Positions 1 through 14,830 are shown, counted from the first letter of the stretch. The stretch: 64,000 nucleotides of DNA from Trifolium pratense (GCF_020283565.1 NC_060063.1:2852001-2916000), one strand, 5' to 3'. Numbers and translations are program-made. The notes: generated by a model not told the origin, from the letters alone.

Positions 1-131
1 CACTTTGGTAATTTCAATAAAGTCTCAATCTTTTTCTTTTTCCCCAATTTTTTTTTAATTAATGTGTTATTTTTTGTTCTTAAATCAATAAACTTGACAA
101 CTAATATTTGTGTCTTTGTTTGTTTTTGCAG

Positions 132-3165
<3,034 letters not shown>

Positions 3166-4317
3166 TTCTTGCTTTCCCTCTGCATGGTCTCCAATTTTGT
3201 GAAATTTTGAAAACAATTTGAAGCTGCCAATTAAGGACTGTAACTTATTGTTTTTCTATCTGAATTCTTTCTCATATTTGTACCCAATTCTGTTCTGGTC
3301 CATCTGGATGTAATGGTGAAATTTGAAATTCTATTTATTGTTTACAATTTATTTCTGATCCAGAGGATGATTTCAACAAATATATTTATTGCCTTAAGTC
3401 TGCCAATTTGCTTAACTGTGTATGTGCTATAATCAAGGGTTTAAATGGGGAAAGATTTAGCATTATTTGGTTGTTTTAATCCTTAACTGTGTATGTGCTT
3501 TAATCCTTATTTGATTTGAACTGTTGGTTTGTTTTTTATTTAAAAAAGCAACATATGGTTTGCACAGGTGAGATATGTCTTGTCTGGTACACATTTGGGG
3601 ACAAAAATCAAAGGTGAGAGAGTGAGAGGAATATGAAAATGCTTATTAACTGCATCAATGAACCACAATCTAGAAAACATAAAATCGTCCATAAACCTAA
3701 ACTCAGCACTCGGGGACTGTCTCCCCAACCCGCAAAAACTATCATCAGATGCCATCATAGATCCATCGCAACGCTCTGCTTCTTTCATGTCCGTTTACAT
3801 CAAATTTCTCGTTTTTTGATAAGGTTTTGGTATTGTAAATATCTCAACTTTCTCAATCTTCAAACTCATTCTTCTTTTTTCTTTATAATTTTAACTCTAA
3901 GTTGATTGTTTCTTTATTCTATTAACACCAATGAGGAAATTCAGAATTTCAGATATGGTGATGGGACACTGTAAATTGATTGTCAAAACTTTCAAAAATG
4001 GATGTCAGTGAATCTCAAAAGTGGGGAAGGGTGAACAATGAAACTCCCTGGAAAACACCTTAAACATCACTATAGTTTAGCTGGTATAATACACCCTCAT
4101 ACATAATTGCCTCACTAATAAAATACATGTAAATATATAGCAAACCCTTGATTGGGATATGCATCACTCAAAGTGGTGATTGTAAAGTTCTCCTTTGATT
4201 GCCTCCAAATATTCCTACTTCCGATCTGTCTTAGGTGTAGTACCGGTAACTAAACATTGCGGAAATGCCTTGCAATTCTTCCATAATCATAAGATGCAGA
4301 GTTAGTTTATGAGAGCT
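3166..4317. other. Convergent 3' region between PRMT and the saposin-like gene
   Basis: Both flanking genes end into this interval, so it should hold both 3' UTRs. Short ORFs here (for example around 3633-3905) show no family features and look accidental. No RNA gene or element ends were recognised. Confidence 0.6.
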
Positions 4318-7300
4318 CTAAAGCTCTGATTTAGAACTCTTTGAAGACTTTGAAGAGGTTGTCTTCTTTCCTTTCCACCACCGTTGTATACGATTGGAAA
4401 CTTTGGTTGCATGTTTCTTAAGCGTTGTGCTTGTGTCCACAATTCCTTTTCTTATCTTCTGCTTCCAATCACCTTTTTCATTTTCTTTTGATCTCAAAAC
4501 TTTTCCCTGCAAGTTGTAGTATATTCAAAATATGAGTAATCTTAAAACATTTTAAGCCAATGAAATCTTGAAAGGAAAAAAAAACACATTTCAATCACTA
4601 TTAATGAAATAAGATAGTGGTACCAATTTTGAAGGAAAGCCTGCGTCACCTTCATCATCCTCCTCGTCCTCATCATCATCTTCATTTTCACCGCCAAAAT
4701 TTTTCATGTTCATTAAATCATCTCTTGAGTACATTTTCATGCCGGGTGCTCCTGGCATACCCTGAAGCAAGAATTATGTGTGGTATGATCATAATGTCTC
4801 ACTAGCGAGGATCATAATGCATCATATACAGTCATGTAGAAATATAGAGAGGAAAAAAAAACAATACCTCCATAGATTTTAATAGTTTTTCCATTTCAGC
4901 CTCCTTAGAAGACTTTGCAACAAATGGTTCACCAGGAGTCCTGTCCTGTAACACACAGATAGACCTTCAAATGACAACTCAAGCAAAAATATCATAGGGT
5001 GGAACTGAAATACCTAATTCAAACAATAATGCTAGGTGCATGTGAAGTTAAGTACTATAAAGGTGACCTGATCCAGTGCTATGAAGCTCCCACCATGGTT
5101 TAGGGAAGGGTTGGATCAATTGCAGATTTATCACAAAGTTGAGTCGAGGGAAGTTAAATACTACCTTACCAGAAATGAAGTTTTATCTTCCAAATTACAA
5201 CATAGTCTGAAGTAGGGATAATTTATCGATGGAGTAGAGTCCACAAAGTAAGGACAATCTATAATTGATGAGGTAGAGTTTAGGTCCTAAAATGGATAAA
5301 ATGTAAGGGTAATGTGGGGTGTTGTTTGCTTTGCTGATAGATTAATCGTAGTTTAGAACATAAAATCTGAATAACTCAACATTTTAGTCCATAATATTGT
5401 ATGAGTCGGTAAATTTAGTCCCTTAAATTGAACGTCGACCAATATAGTCCTATTTCCAAATTTAGAACCACAATTTTTACAGTTTTATGCTAACTTTAAT
5501 GCAACAAAAGACTATTCAAATCAATGTTTAAGTTTTTCATTGATTTTGATGGATGTTTATTAGAAAAATATTTTGATTGAGGAACTAAATTGATTAGTGT
5601 TATTTAAATTAAAGGACTAATTTTCTATTTTGTAAATGTAAGGGACTAATTTGCTCGATCCTTACAATTTCAAGGACCAAAATATGCTAATCTATTCCAT
5701 CAAATCTAAGCAATTGGACATAAAATCGAGTTCATGAGAAAGTAAAGGGAAGAATGGAGAAGCAGAGTTCCATTGTTCAGGAGTTGAAAACTTATTTGAT
5801 GTGGAAATATATTTGTCAGATTGCATTAGGGTTTGTTGTGGCGTTGAAATAATAAATTTGAAAAAAGATAAAGAAAAAAGAAAGGCATGAAACATTTAAC
5901 AATAGAAACTTCACCTAAATAAACTAAAATAGTATAATTTAAATAACTAAGATAGACCATTAGCAGTGCTACCACACATACTTAACTGTTTTTCTTTTCT
6001 TGTTTGACAATGAACCCTATAAAAACAAGTTGAATGCTTCTTAAAGTGTATGGTTAACCATACAATACCAAGCAGGAAAACAATCAAGATCCCAAAAAAT
6101 TGATGGTAAAGCATGATTTTTATGCAGAACAAAGAAGCAGCAGCAGCAGCCTCCACAAACTTAATACTAAACATGATTAAAACTATTTATAACAAATTCA
6201 CAATCAACCTGGATAAGTTAGTTTTATCAAAGCTTGCGCCATTCATAAAAATATACCAGGAGCATCAATTTCAGATGATGGTTACCTTAGGGACAGGAGG
6301 TGGCTTTGTATTGCATGATTTGCTCAGGTCTTTACACAGATAATTGAACAGTGAGTCAATGTCATGCTTAGATTTATATAGATATTCAGCAACATCAGTA
6401 TCAGAATATCCCATAACCTGTAAATACCAAATTACTAATTTAGGAATCACAAAACCAACCAAGAATTTGAAGTGAAGATATTTGAAATATACAAATGCAT
6501 AACTAGCAGAGAATGCACAATTCAGATCACGAATGTTGCACCATCAACACAGTATTCTAAATTGATAGATAATAAACATTAATGAAACTTGTTCCTTTAT
6601 TTCCCCTCTTTTCCGATAATTTTTCCATTTCAGAACCAAAAGAGAAAAAAGGTGTAATTTGTGAGTGTACATAATTCACATGTAACAAACATAAGCAAGC
6701 CTAGGTGATTGGTGCACAGTGTCTGAGTGTTGTAAACCCAGGGTATTGAGTTGGATTCCTACTGATCAATAAAAGAGAAGCAAGGAGTGAAGGAAGATAA
6801 AAGTATCATACATCCTGACAAGCACGCTCAATTGTCTTGCATTCAGAATTGCACTGTCCTTCAGAGTCATGCTCCACCAGCTGATAAACACCAAAAGAAA
6901 ATGGCATAGCAATTTCAAACTATGTACCAAAAATTCCACAAACCATTGATAAAAAATATTGAAAAGTTGGAACCTCTTACCTCCAACCTATCTTCTTTTT
7001 CTACAATATCTATACGCAATATCCAATCCGCTTCAACCTTTTTCAGATTACAAACATTCTCTGCTATCTCAATGATCTGGTACTCCGAGATCTAACAACC
7101 AAAAACACACAAACAGTTCTAGTGAGTGCATACAGTTCTAGCACATAAAAACCTACACCACACAATGAAGCACAAAATAAAAGAACAAAATAACAACCTT
7201 CTTGGGAGAAATCTCAGCTTTCTTGCTCTGAACTTGCTGATACAGCTGTTTTGCAAGAATCTCACAAACTTGACACTTTATATATGGTATATCCTCCTTT

Positions 7301-7395
7301 CTAGCGATCCCAACCGGTTTTTTGGAGCAGTGTGAGAGAGGAATCGATGATGCAATCACCACTGATACAAATAGAAACCAAAACACTCCCTTCAT
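4318..7395 (-). CDS. Secreted/ER saposin-like (canopy/MSAP-type) protein with C-terminal KSEL
   Basis: Seven exons on the minus strand: 7198-7395, 6981-7091, 6812-6880, 6286-6417, 4868-4945, 4624-4761 and 4318-4506. All are phase 0, giving 304 residues. The N-terminus (MKGVFWFLFVSVVIASSIPL) is a signal peptide ending near HCS. A saposin-B-like cysteine pattern follows: CQVCEIL, NVCNL, GQCNSECKTIERAC, LCKDLSKSC. Then come an acidic stretch (ENEDDDEDEEDDEGD), a basic stretch and the terminal residues KSEL, which resemble the KDEL-type ER retrieval signal. Related animal proteins (canopy, MIR-interacting saposin-like) are ER chaperone-like factors; plant homologues are annotated mainly by domain. 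I recall the Arabidopsis counterpart as At4g29520, next to a PRMT gene as here. An ER-lumen role is inferred from signal peptide plus KSEL; the client is unknown. Confidence 0.9.
5377..5688. repeat. MITE-like inverted-repeat element in intron 4 of the saposin-like gene
   Basis: The left end (aacattttagtcc) and right end (ggaccaaaatatg) are imperfect inverted repeats, and 'tttagtccctt' / 'agggactaat' motifs recur inside. This kind of 'rest-of-gene-sparing' intronic element is common in legumes. No clear target duplication was read. Confidence 0.45.
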
Positions 7396-7862
7396 CTTTC
7401 CAACCAGTAGCGTGTTCAGGACCTTCGGACAGCGTGTGGAAACTATTTTAAAAAATCAATAATTATCATCACAAATATGAAAAGAAGATCAACAATATGG
7501 TAAATGTAGGGTTTAAGAGTGAAATTGAAATTGGAGAATCATAAAAAATTCAAACAATCAATTAGCTATTTCAATTCCCAATCACATGAAATGAAAATCA
7601 AAAAATAAATTTGGATTCATACATTAATCTAGGGTTTTGTTAAAAGAAAATTGGGAATAGAATTGAAGAGGTTAATGGGAAGAAAGAGAACGAACCAGTG
7701 GAGTCTCCGGCACAGAGTCAGAGAGTGAGAGGGAAGAAAGAGAACGAACTAGTGAAGTCTTCGTCAAAAATTTAATTTTTTTTCACTTGTGATTGGTCCA
7801 TGGAAGCACAAAAATGGTGGGTCCCATTATATCAACCAATAAGGATGAAGATAACACGTGTA
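7396..7862. promoter_or_regulatory. Upstream region of the saposin-like gene
   Basis: This lies upstream of the minus-strand gene. A short direct duplication (ggaagaaagagaacgaac, then yagtgragtct) occurs at about 7677-7705 and 7732-7760, probably in leader or proximal promoter. No TATA box could be assigned with confidence. Confidence 0.35.
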
Positions 7863-7873
7863 GTACGCTTTTA

Positions 7874-8731
7874 TTTTTTATTTTTTTTGGTAGAAAAAAG
7901 AGGGCTAAAGCCCAAAATAAAAAGAACTACAGAGTCGAACGAATATTTCTAGGCATGCAAGTCCCGAAAAAATCATCAAAAAGGAGTCTCGAAACCTCAC
8001 CGGGAGGATTCTCCATAACATGAATATTAAAAAAGTCTAAGGAGAAGCTAGAATTAGCTCGCCAATCAGCACTTTTATTTCCCTCCCGCCAGGTATGATT
8101 GAAATGCACCTACCAATTCAACTTTAAAAGCGATTGTATACGACGCACCAAGGTTGGAGGATTGCCATTAATTTTAACTTTCCTTGTGATCATGTCTATT
8201 AGAGATTTTGAGTCGCTTTCTACTTCTAGATGATGGAAACCCTGACTCCAAGCAAGCTTCATTCTCAAGTACATTCCCCACATTTCAGCGCAAAGAGCGT
8301 CACAAGTTCCAATTTTACGCGCATATCCTTTAATCCATCTGCCATCAGAGTTCCGAAAGAGTCCACCACAACCAGCTAGACCCAAAGAATTCTTGAAGGC
8401 TCCGTCACAGTTAAGCTTAATTCACCCCTCCCGAGGTCTTTTCCATCCAATGAAAATAGTGTCGCATCTACGGGTATTCATAAGATGTCTGGTGTAATTA
8501 TCTATATCATCAACCATCTTGAGAATCATGAAAATTGGATCAGTCGGACGCTGAAATTCCTCCTCGAATATATTTTTGTTCCTCCACATCCAAATGTACC
8601 AACACGCCACCATAAAAGTTGTTATCCACTTCTTGTTCTGATTGTTGATATTCTTGAAGATCCAATCCCTACATTCAAGAGAGAAAAAATTAGAGATATT
8701 ATTAGAAGGTACTAACCTTATCCATGTTTGT
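7874..8731 (-). pseudogene. 5'-truncated LINE copy carrying a broken RNase H domain
   Basis: On the minus strand, three ORF pieces (8422-8613, 8110-8385, 7927-8109) together read as the RNase H-like tail of a plant non-LTR retrotransposon. Visible pieces are GLAGCGGLFRNSDG, YARKIGTCDALCAE, WGMYLRMKLAWSQG and LEVESDSKSLIDMI, then HTWREGNKSADWRAN. Stops interrupt the reading; one lies where the sister copy at 51.3 kb reads GWIKF. The element is bounded by an 11-bp direct repeat gtacgctttta at 7863-7873 and 8732-8742. The 3' end carries an A-rich tail (T-rich on the plus strand, 7874-7889). Tail, truncation and target duplication are what target-primed reverse transcription leaves. Not functional. 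Confidence 0.88.
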
Positions 8732-8742
8732 GTACGCTTTTA

Positions 8743-9540
8743 ATTTATTTAAGAAAACTTTCAATTTTTCTATAGTATTTGTAGACTTTGGTCAATGTGG
8801 TCCCAAATATTTTTTTTTTGAACCAAAGTATCTCCGCGCATAACTGCAGAGATTAATTCTCTCGAGATAATTGAGATGTATTTAAGGAGTTGGCTTCTCC
8901 CAACAAATATTTATTTATTGCAAAGAAATGTGATGATTAAATTTGAATTTATGGGGTCCTCGTGAGTTTAGCTCAGTTGGTAGTGACATCAACATTTTAT
9001 ATGCAGAGTCGGAGTTCGAACCTCGAACACTCCACTTATCCATCTTTAAAGGTGGAATATGAAGCTACTAACTCTATACATAATGGATCAAATGTGCAAC
9101 GAATACCAAGTTTACAGAATACACCGTTAAATTGAAAGTTTATATCATATATCATCTATGTTAAATTTACAAAAATCTAAAATTGTTTGATATGTTATTG
9201 AGATCGATTAAGATTAATGGTATTTAATAAAAACACATAAACCATTGATGTGCCTATGAATCAGTTATAACATTTTAGTTTTTCTTTAATGTCAGTTATA
9301 ACATTTTGTTCTAATGGAAATCACAGGTTTGGTTCCTCTTGTGGGTGAAAAATATGCTCTCAAGCTGAAAAATTCAATGCAAGATATTAAACATTTTATT
9401 CTAAATAAAATTTTACCTTAATATAGTGACAAACACTTAAATATCAAATAAAAGTCAATAGACATGTGCAAATGCAGGTCTTTTAACTAGTTGTTAAAAA
9501 AAAAAGATAATCTATTTAAAAAAAATAATAATTGCTGAGA

Positions 9541-9577
<37 letters not shown>

Positions 9578-10360
9578 CCAAATTAAATCATCATTTGATG
9601 TAAATTTTTTATTTTTGCAAATTTACAAATGGTAAAATATCATCATTTGCATCTTGGTTTCTTAAAAAAAAAAAAAACCAAAACATTTTCTTATAAAATC
9701 AAAGTTTTAGGACAAAAGTAAAAACTAAAACGCCAAAGGTTTGTAACAAATGGAGTATATAATCTGTTGAGAGACATATTATAAAAGAAAAAATAAAAAG
9801 AGATATTTGCTAAATTGAAGGAAGTAGATTTGGAAAGAAAAAAAAAGAAGAAGATATGTACCAAAATAAAATTAAAAAAAAAGAATATAATCGGTTGAAA
9901 AAAAAAATATTTATTAAGATATATACCAAATTAAATCATCACTTCAAAAAATATAATAAAGTTTTTTTAAGAATAAACTTGGAGCATAAGAAACCTTACT
10001 TTTTTTTTTTTTACAAAATCAGAAACCTTAATTTATAATCAAGTAACAAGTAATTATCTTTCCTATAAATATAACTATAAGAGCTACAAATTTATATAAC
10101 CAGGAAAACCCTAAGAGCTACAAATTTTTATATAATAAAGAGGAAAACTTTATATAAATCATTGAATTGAAAAAACCGCCACGCCGTTGTTTCAACACTT
10201 CACAACGTCGCCGCCGCCTTCTCCGCCAGTTAGGTTGGTATTCTCATTCTCATCATTTGTGATGTTTGAAATAAAGGCAATGACTTTAACAAGTATTTGT
10301 GTAACTTTTGTGTTAGGTAAAGTGTTATTGAAGGTAAAGAAAAAGGAATAGTATTTGAAG
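8743..10360. other. Gene-poor AT-rich region ahead of the dead F-box gene
   Basis: Contains the SINE at 8954-9080, an (ATT)n microsatellite at about 9543-9577 and long A/T runs (9660-10030). The final part (about 10085-10360) matches the 5' leader and leader intron of the intact F-box paralogue near 22.08-22.20 and 23.01-23.09 kb. No other gene seen. Confidence 0.55.
8954..9080 (+). repeat. tRNA-derived SINE (Au-like)
   Basis: The 5' end ggggtcctcgtgag is followed by a Pol III A box (tagctcagttgg, 8969-8980) and B box (gagttcgaacctc, 9012-9024), with cactccacttatcc downstream. The spacing suits a tRNA-like head, but the sequence cannot fold as a complete tRNA. This matches the widespread plant Au/legume SINE layout. 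Confidence 0.75.
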
Positions 10361-10474
10361 ATGGAAAGACAAAAGAAAAGTGAAATAGATATACAAGATG
10401 GTGACACAGACAGAATGAGTGCCCTACCTGACAATATCCTGCTACATGTAATGGAATTCATGGAAATAGAGGAT

Positions 10475-11479
10475 TTTTTTTTAAACTAACCCTGTAATAA
10501 TTTTTTTTCTTCCAAATTACCCTACCTGTTCAGAAAATTTCTGAACTGCCCTAGTGTTGGCAGAGAGAGAAGGTAGCGCCATTCCCATTGGCGCGTTCAA
10601 CAAAAGTTTTTTTTTCTGTTTTTTATTAGTTTAGGCAACGGTTTTTTATGTTGCCTTAGGACTTATTAACTGTTCTCTTAGATGGTAACATGCAACACTT
10701 TTGAATCGTTCTCTAAAATGTTAATTAAAATTTTTAATAGTTTTTGTAGAGCTGTCAAAACGGGCGGCCCAACCGAATTCGGGCTTCATCGGGCCGGGCT
10801 AAAAAGCCCGGGTAAAAAACCGGGGTACCAAAATTAGTGCCTGAGTTCGGCCCGGTACGGGTTGTCGGGCTCTCGCGCGTCATATTTTTACTCATCCGTT
10901 ACCTACGAGTTTCTTGGGTGCCCTATTTTTACTCGGCCGCTACTTAAGTAGCGGACGATGTTTTATAATTTATATTACAAACTAAATTCAAATCATCTAA
11001 AACAAATTATTTATATTTATATTTATTTTTAATTTTTTCAGGCTTGCGGGCCGCCTGCAGCCCATTCGGGCTAGCCCATATTTTAATCGTGCTTTATAGG
11101 GCCGGGCTAAAAAGCCCAAAAATAATTGGGACTAAAATTTTCAAGGCCCGTGCCCGGGAAAAAATCGGGCTTGGCGGGCCGGCCCATTCGAGCTAGCCCA
11201 TTTTGACAACTCTAGTTTTTTTAATGAACATTTTTAGAGAACGATTAAAAAGTGTTGCCTATTACCATCTAAGAGAACAATTAATAAGTCCTAAGGCAAC
11301 ATAAAAAACCGTTGCCTAAGCTAATAAAAAACAAAAAAAAAAATGCTTTTGTTGAACGCGCCAATGGGAATGGCGCTACCTTCTCTCTCTGCCAACACTA
11401 GGGCAGTTCAGAAATTTTCTGAACAGGTAGGGTAATTTGGAGAAAAAAAAAATTTACAGGGTTAGTTTAAAAAAAAATC
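10475..11479. mobile_element. Mutator-like non-autonomous element with long terminal inverted repeats
   Basis: The ends are long inverted repeats of at least ~200 bp: left from 10475 through gttcagaaaatttctgaac, right the mirror image ending at 11479. A 9-bp direct repeat atagaggat flanks it at 10466-10474 and 11480-11488, the target size of Mutator-like elements. No transposase is visible. It sits in the F-box exon of the dead gene. Confidence 0.88.
10748..11213. mobile_element. Second Mutator-like element nested inside the first
   Basis: The inverted ends are agagctgtcaaaa and ttttgacaactct. They are flanked by near-identical 9-bp repeats (agtttttgt at 10739-10747, agttttttt at 11214-11222). 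The interior is full of gggccgggctaaaaagccc-type palindromic segments. It lies between the arms of the outer element, so it came later. Confidence 0.75.
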
Positions 11480-12566
11480 ATAGAGGATTTTTTTTTTGTT
11501 CAGACTTGTGTTTTGTCTAAACTCTAAACGATGGAAAGATCTTTGGAAGTGTCTCACTAATCATGTTGTGTCATTACACCTACTTCCAGCTAGACAATAG
11601 TGATGTGTTCAACAACTATGTATCCAAGATTCTGTCTTGCCGTAACAACTCTCTTCCCCTTCATAGCCTAAAATATTCTAAAATAGATCCCCTAAATTTT
11701 TACTTTCACTACAAGTAACAATGGTTGCGCCGAACCCTTTTCCACATGTAACATGTTGAGTACTTTGGTTATTATGAATTGTTATTTACAGGATGATGCT
11801 CAAACTCTCTGCATATCCAATCCCAACATCACTAGTTTGACAGTAGGTACCGACGAGTTTAGAGAAGCTCATAATTACAAAGTTGTTTTTTGTACTCCAA
11901 AACTTATTTCTCTCAGTATCACTGGCCGTCCTACTTACCTAGCCCTTTCTTCAAGCAATTTACCTTTTATAGAAGAAGTAAATATTGATTACACTTTTCT
12001 TGATATACCTTATGACGTTTAGTCATGAGTAGTTGGTTGCAATTTCTTGCTAATGTCAAGATAATAACTCTCGGTTTCCATACCTTAGAGAGGATACTTA
12101 GTGTAAGTCACTTACTTTAGTATATTTTCTCCTCTTTATATTTTCTATGTTGCTTATGATTGATATTAATGTTCCCTCTAGTCGGTCACTGTTACAAGTA
12201 AAAATCTATTTTCGAGATTATAAAACCAGATACATAAGTTTTTAGTGAAAATCTAAAAAGTGAATTTTTGTTTATGATAGTGACACGAGATAGTGATCCT
12301 TATGTCAAAATATTCCCGATAAGCAATCTTGTCTTTTAGAATATTCAATTGAGTGTATCCAATTTTTTTGCAGGTTCTAAATTTAGTGACAACTCAACCT
12401 CCTTGCTTTGTTAGATTGAAGTCATTGAAAGTGGAGTTGAGATGTGATTCAAAGATATCTAGTGAGGAAGTTAGAGGAATGGTAAATCATTTACTTCAAA
12501 ATTCTCTACAAACCAGAGTTGATATCATTAAGCAGGTATTGTGTTTTAATACTAAAAAATGCTCTG

Positions 12567-12640
12567 TTTTTTTTTTTCCACCGTCAGTCTGGTTCGGATG
12601 TCAGTTCTGGCATCAAGTGGTTCTAGCACCCTCCCGATTT
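12567..12640 (-). repeat. SINE 3' part (same family as 14665 and 17061)
   Basis: On the minus strand the sequence matches the plus-strand copy at 17.1 kb: gggaggg..gct.gaaccac, tgatgccagaact, ccgaaccag, ending in a poly(A) (T11 on plus). Located in intron 2 of the dead F-box gene. Confidence 0.7.
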
Positions 12641-13055
12641 ATTGAAATTGTGATGTATTTAATCTATATTAATGACGGACGGCAGTATATAAAATGAAAT
12701 TAGAAAAAATTACAATAACAAACAAGTTATTTATTTACTTATTCTCTTTGTAATGGGTTTTGTCTCTTTTCATTCACTAATCAAATGTAATTTACTTATT
12801 TTTTATTATTTGTTTGATATTTGTAGCCATGCGACCTCTTTGGTAAAATGACAAGACGGTGTTGTTATGAAAAATTGATGATGCTTTATGAAGGAGAAGA
12901 TTGGTAGAGCAATACATGTTGAGGACGATGGTGGTGTCATTAATGTCGGTTTTAACCACATATCCGTTTTTTACTTTTTTCTTTTCTTTTCAAACATCTT
13001 TCTCTTGCCGGCCCTATTTTCTTTTTCTTTGAGTTTCTTCTTCCTCTATTAGTTA

Positions 13056-13095
13056 GGGGTGATTTTAGGTCATATTTAGCCTAAAATCACCCCTC
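13056..13095. other. Perfect 15-bp inverted repeat
   Basis: The arms aggggtgattttagg and cctaaaatcacccct are separated by about 10 nt. This could be a short hairpin at the boundary of the retroposed segment that follows. It is not a recognised terminator type in this context. Confidence 0.6.
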
Positions 13096-13099
13096 TTCA

Positions 13100-13550
13100 C
13101 CTTTTTTCTTGTTGTTTTCAATCTAAATAAGTGATTTTTCACATAGATTAAGTTTTTTAGTTGTTTTTCTTTTTTATTTGTGTGATATCGTCGTCTGAGT
13201 GCGGCGTTTGTGTTGATCGTCGTCTTGGTACGACGTTGTTGAATTCTACGGTGTTCGTTTAGTTCATATTTGAAAGATCATCTTCAATCAATTGCAGATT
13301 CAATCAATGATTTGGGCATCAACGTTGCAGATCCGGAAGCATGGATATTTCGGTGACTTTAGTTTTATCATATTATTATTTGTAGGCATTTTGCCGTTGT
13401 ATGCTATTAACACGGATGCTGTGAGTTTGTTCGCAGATTCATCCTTTTTGTTTTTAGCGATGTTGAATTTGTATTTGCTGATGTACTATATCAATTATTG
13501 GAATGAATGAATATCGTTATCTTTTTAGTCAAAAAAAAAAAAAAAAAAAA
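13100..13550 (+). mobile_element. Probable LINE 3'-end retroposon with poly(A)
   Basis: A T-rich, non-coding segment with a CG-containing core (about 13186-13240) ends in a 20-nt A run at 13531-13550. It looks like the 3' untranslated end of a plant LINE, judged by the terminal poly(A), the lack of gene structure and general resemblance. Target duplication not certain. Confidence 0.45.
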
Positions 13551-13754
13551 TAATCTATATTTTTGTGTCAAAAAAAATTAATCTATATTTCAATATTTTT
13601 GTTTGATACTCTAGGGAATCCTTGATTTACCTATCTCAATCAAGTCTATGATTGATATTTTTACAATTAATTTGTGATAATTTTTAGGATATTTTTTATT
13701 CTCTTCTTTTGGTATAATTATTACTTGATTTGTACATGGTTTAAAAAAAAAAAA

Positions 13755-14108
13755 CTTAATTACACTTTTATTCCATTATTTTTATTTTAGATTTCAAGTT
13801 AATCCCTTATTTTTTAAAAGTTTCAAGTGAGTCTCTTATTTTTTTTAAGTTTCAAGTTGACCCCTTAAGTTTGGTCCTAGTCATGTTACATGTCATTTTC
13901 TTTTAATTAAAAAAAAAAAAAATCAAAAGATAAGGGACCAACTTGAAACCTAAAATAAACATAAGGAACCAACTTGAAACCTAAAATTTGTCTAGAGGAC
14001 TAACTAATGCAACGGAAAAAAAGATAAGGGACCAACATGAAACTTTTAAAACATAAAAGACTAATTTAAAACCTAAAATAAAGATAAGAGACAAAAAATG
14101 TAATTAAG
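13755..14108. mobile_element. Small foldback element
   Basis: Terminal inverted repeats cttaattaca(c/t)tttt at 13755 and its mirror ending at 14108. The inside has repeated 'tttcaagttgaccc' / 'gggaccaacttgaaacc' arms that pair with each other. A-rich flanks on both sides obscure the target duplication. Confidence 0.6.
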
Positions 14109-14125
14109 AAAAAAGCAGTGGAAAG

Positions 14126-14254
14126 AAGATTAAATTTGCAAAGTATGAGCTCAATCAAACCGCCGTTCCTGTCAAAGCTGGAACTTCAGCTCAAAATGAT
14201 AGTTCAAGTGATGAGAGTGAAGTGCATGATCCAAACTCAGATTCAAATGCCTAA
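14126..14254 (+). other. Coding-like relic, C-terminal end of an unknown protein
   Basis: An open stretch reads KIKFAKYELNQTAV..AGTSAQNDSSSDESEVHDP..DSNA then stop. The acidic Ser-rich tail looks protein-like. The last part (gatccaaactcagatt) recurs at 15299-15327, also followed by a stop, so two decayed copies of the same tail exist. I do not recognise the family. Confidence 0.35.
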
Positions 14255-14559
14255 GCTAGAGTTACTACAAACTGATACAGATTAAAGCTAAAATTTAGAA
14301 TACGGAACATAAACCAAGAGAGGAGGGATCAAGTTATTTTATTATGAATATAACTTAAAAGTTAGTTGTGGGTATTACATGTTATATGTGGCCTGTAATA
14401 GTTGATGGGTAAATACCTCCAAATTATGAAGAGGTAGAGATGCAATATATCACACCTGGAATTAAACCTTAAGCCTTGACTGCTTGAGTTATGTAGCTAT
14501 AGGTATGTTTGAATTTGAAAGGGTGTGCTTATAGTGATAGTTTATGTCTACGTGTCTGC

Positions 14560-14830
14560 AATTGCTGTTTATTGTGGTTGCGTAAGTTGTATTTAAAAGA
14601 GGAAGTTGGAACTAGTGTTCTATCAAAGAGGTGGACATATTTATGGAGAGAAGTCACGAAACTATTTTTTTTTTTTCACGACCGGTTGAATCTGATTTGA
14701 GGGTCAGTTCTGGTATCAAGTGATTTCAGTTCTATCTCGAAACTAAACTTTGATGATAGGGATTTTGTTCAACCACAATTTGTTAACACAGTTTATAGTT
14801 GGGTTACTTCTCTCTTTTTTTATAGCGGTT
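14560..14830 (+). pseudogene. F-box gene relic interrupted by a SINE
   Basis: The reading KEEVGTSVLSKRWTYLWREV is the second half of a plant F-box. After the SINE at 14665-14737 the same frame resumes (LNFDDRDFVQPQFVNTVYSW) if one copy of the 8-bp target duplication is removed. This is the usual sequence following an F-box in the LRR/FBD class. No start or downstream LRR exons are visible nearby, so it is a fragment. Confidence 0.72.
14665..14737 (-). repeat. Truncated SINE with 8-bp target duplication
   Basis: Minus-strand match to the 17.1-kb SINE (tgataccagaactg, gaaaaaaaaa tail). It is bounded by cgaaacta at 14657-14664 and 14738-14745. Confidence 0.8.

Larger units (their letters stand above)
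10361..12907 (+). pseudogene. Dead F-box/LRR-FBD-type gene, paralogue of the one at 23 kb
   Basis: The ORF begins MERQKKSEIDIQDGDTD and runs into an F-box (RMSALPDNILLHVMEFME). It is then cut by a ~1-kb inserted element (10475-11479). After the insertion the text resumes (QTCVLSK) but is out of frame, with an extra copy of 'aaactct'. About 230 bp of LRR coding present in the 23-kb paralogue is missing around 11690. Later blocks are still recognisable: 11753-12022 (LSTLVIMNCYLQDDAQTLC), exon 2 at 12374-12535 (PPCFVRLKSLKVELRCDSK) and a terminal exon at 12827-12907 (PC.LFGKM..RCCYEKL). F-box proteins recruit targets to SCF ubiquitin ligases; this copy cannot be made. Confidence 0.9.

Noticed and set aside
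6113..6343. Plus-strand ORF with an alanine run
   Set aside because: Lies across an intron and antisense to exon 4 of the saposin-like gene.
8954..9080. tRNA gene
   Set aside because: A and B boxes are present, but there is no acceptor stem or anticodon arm; it fits a SINE head.
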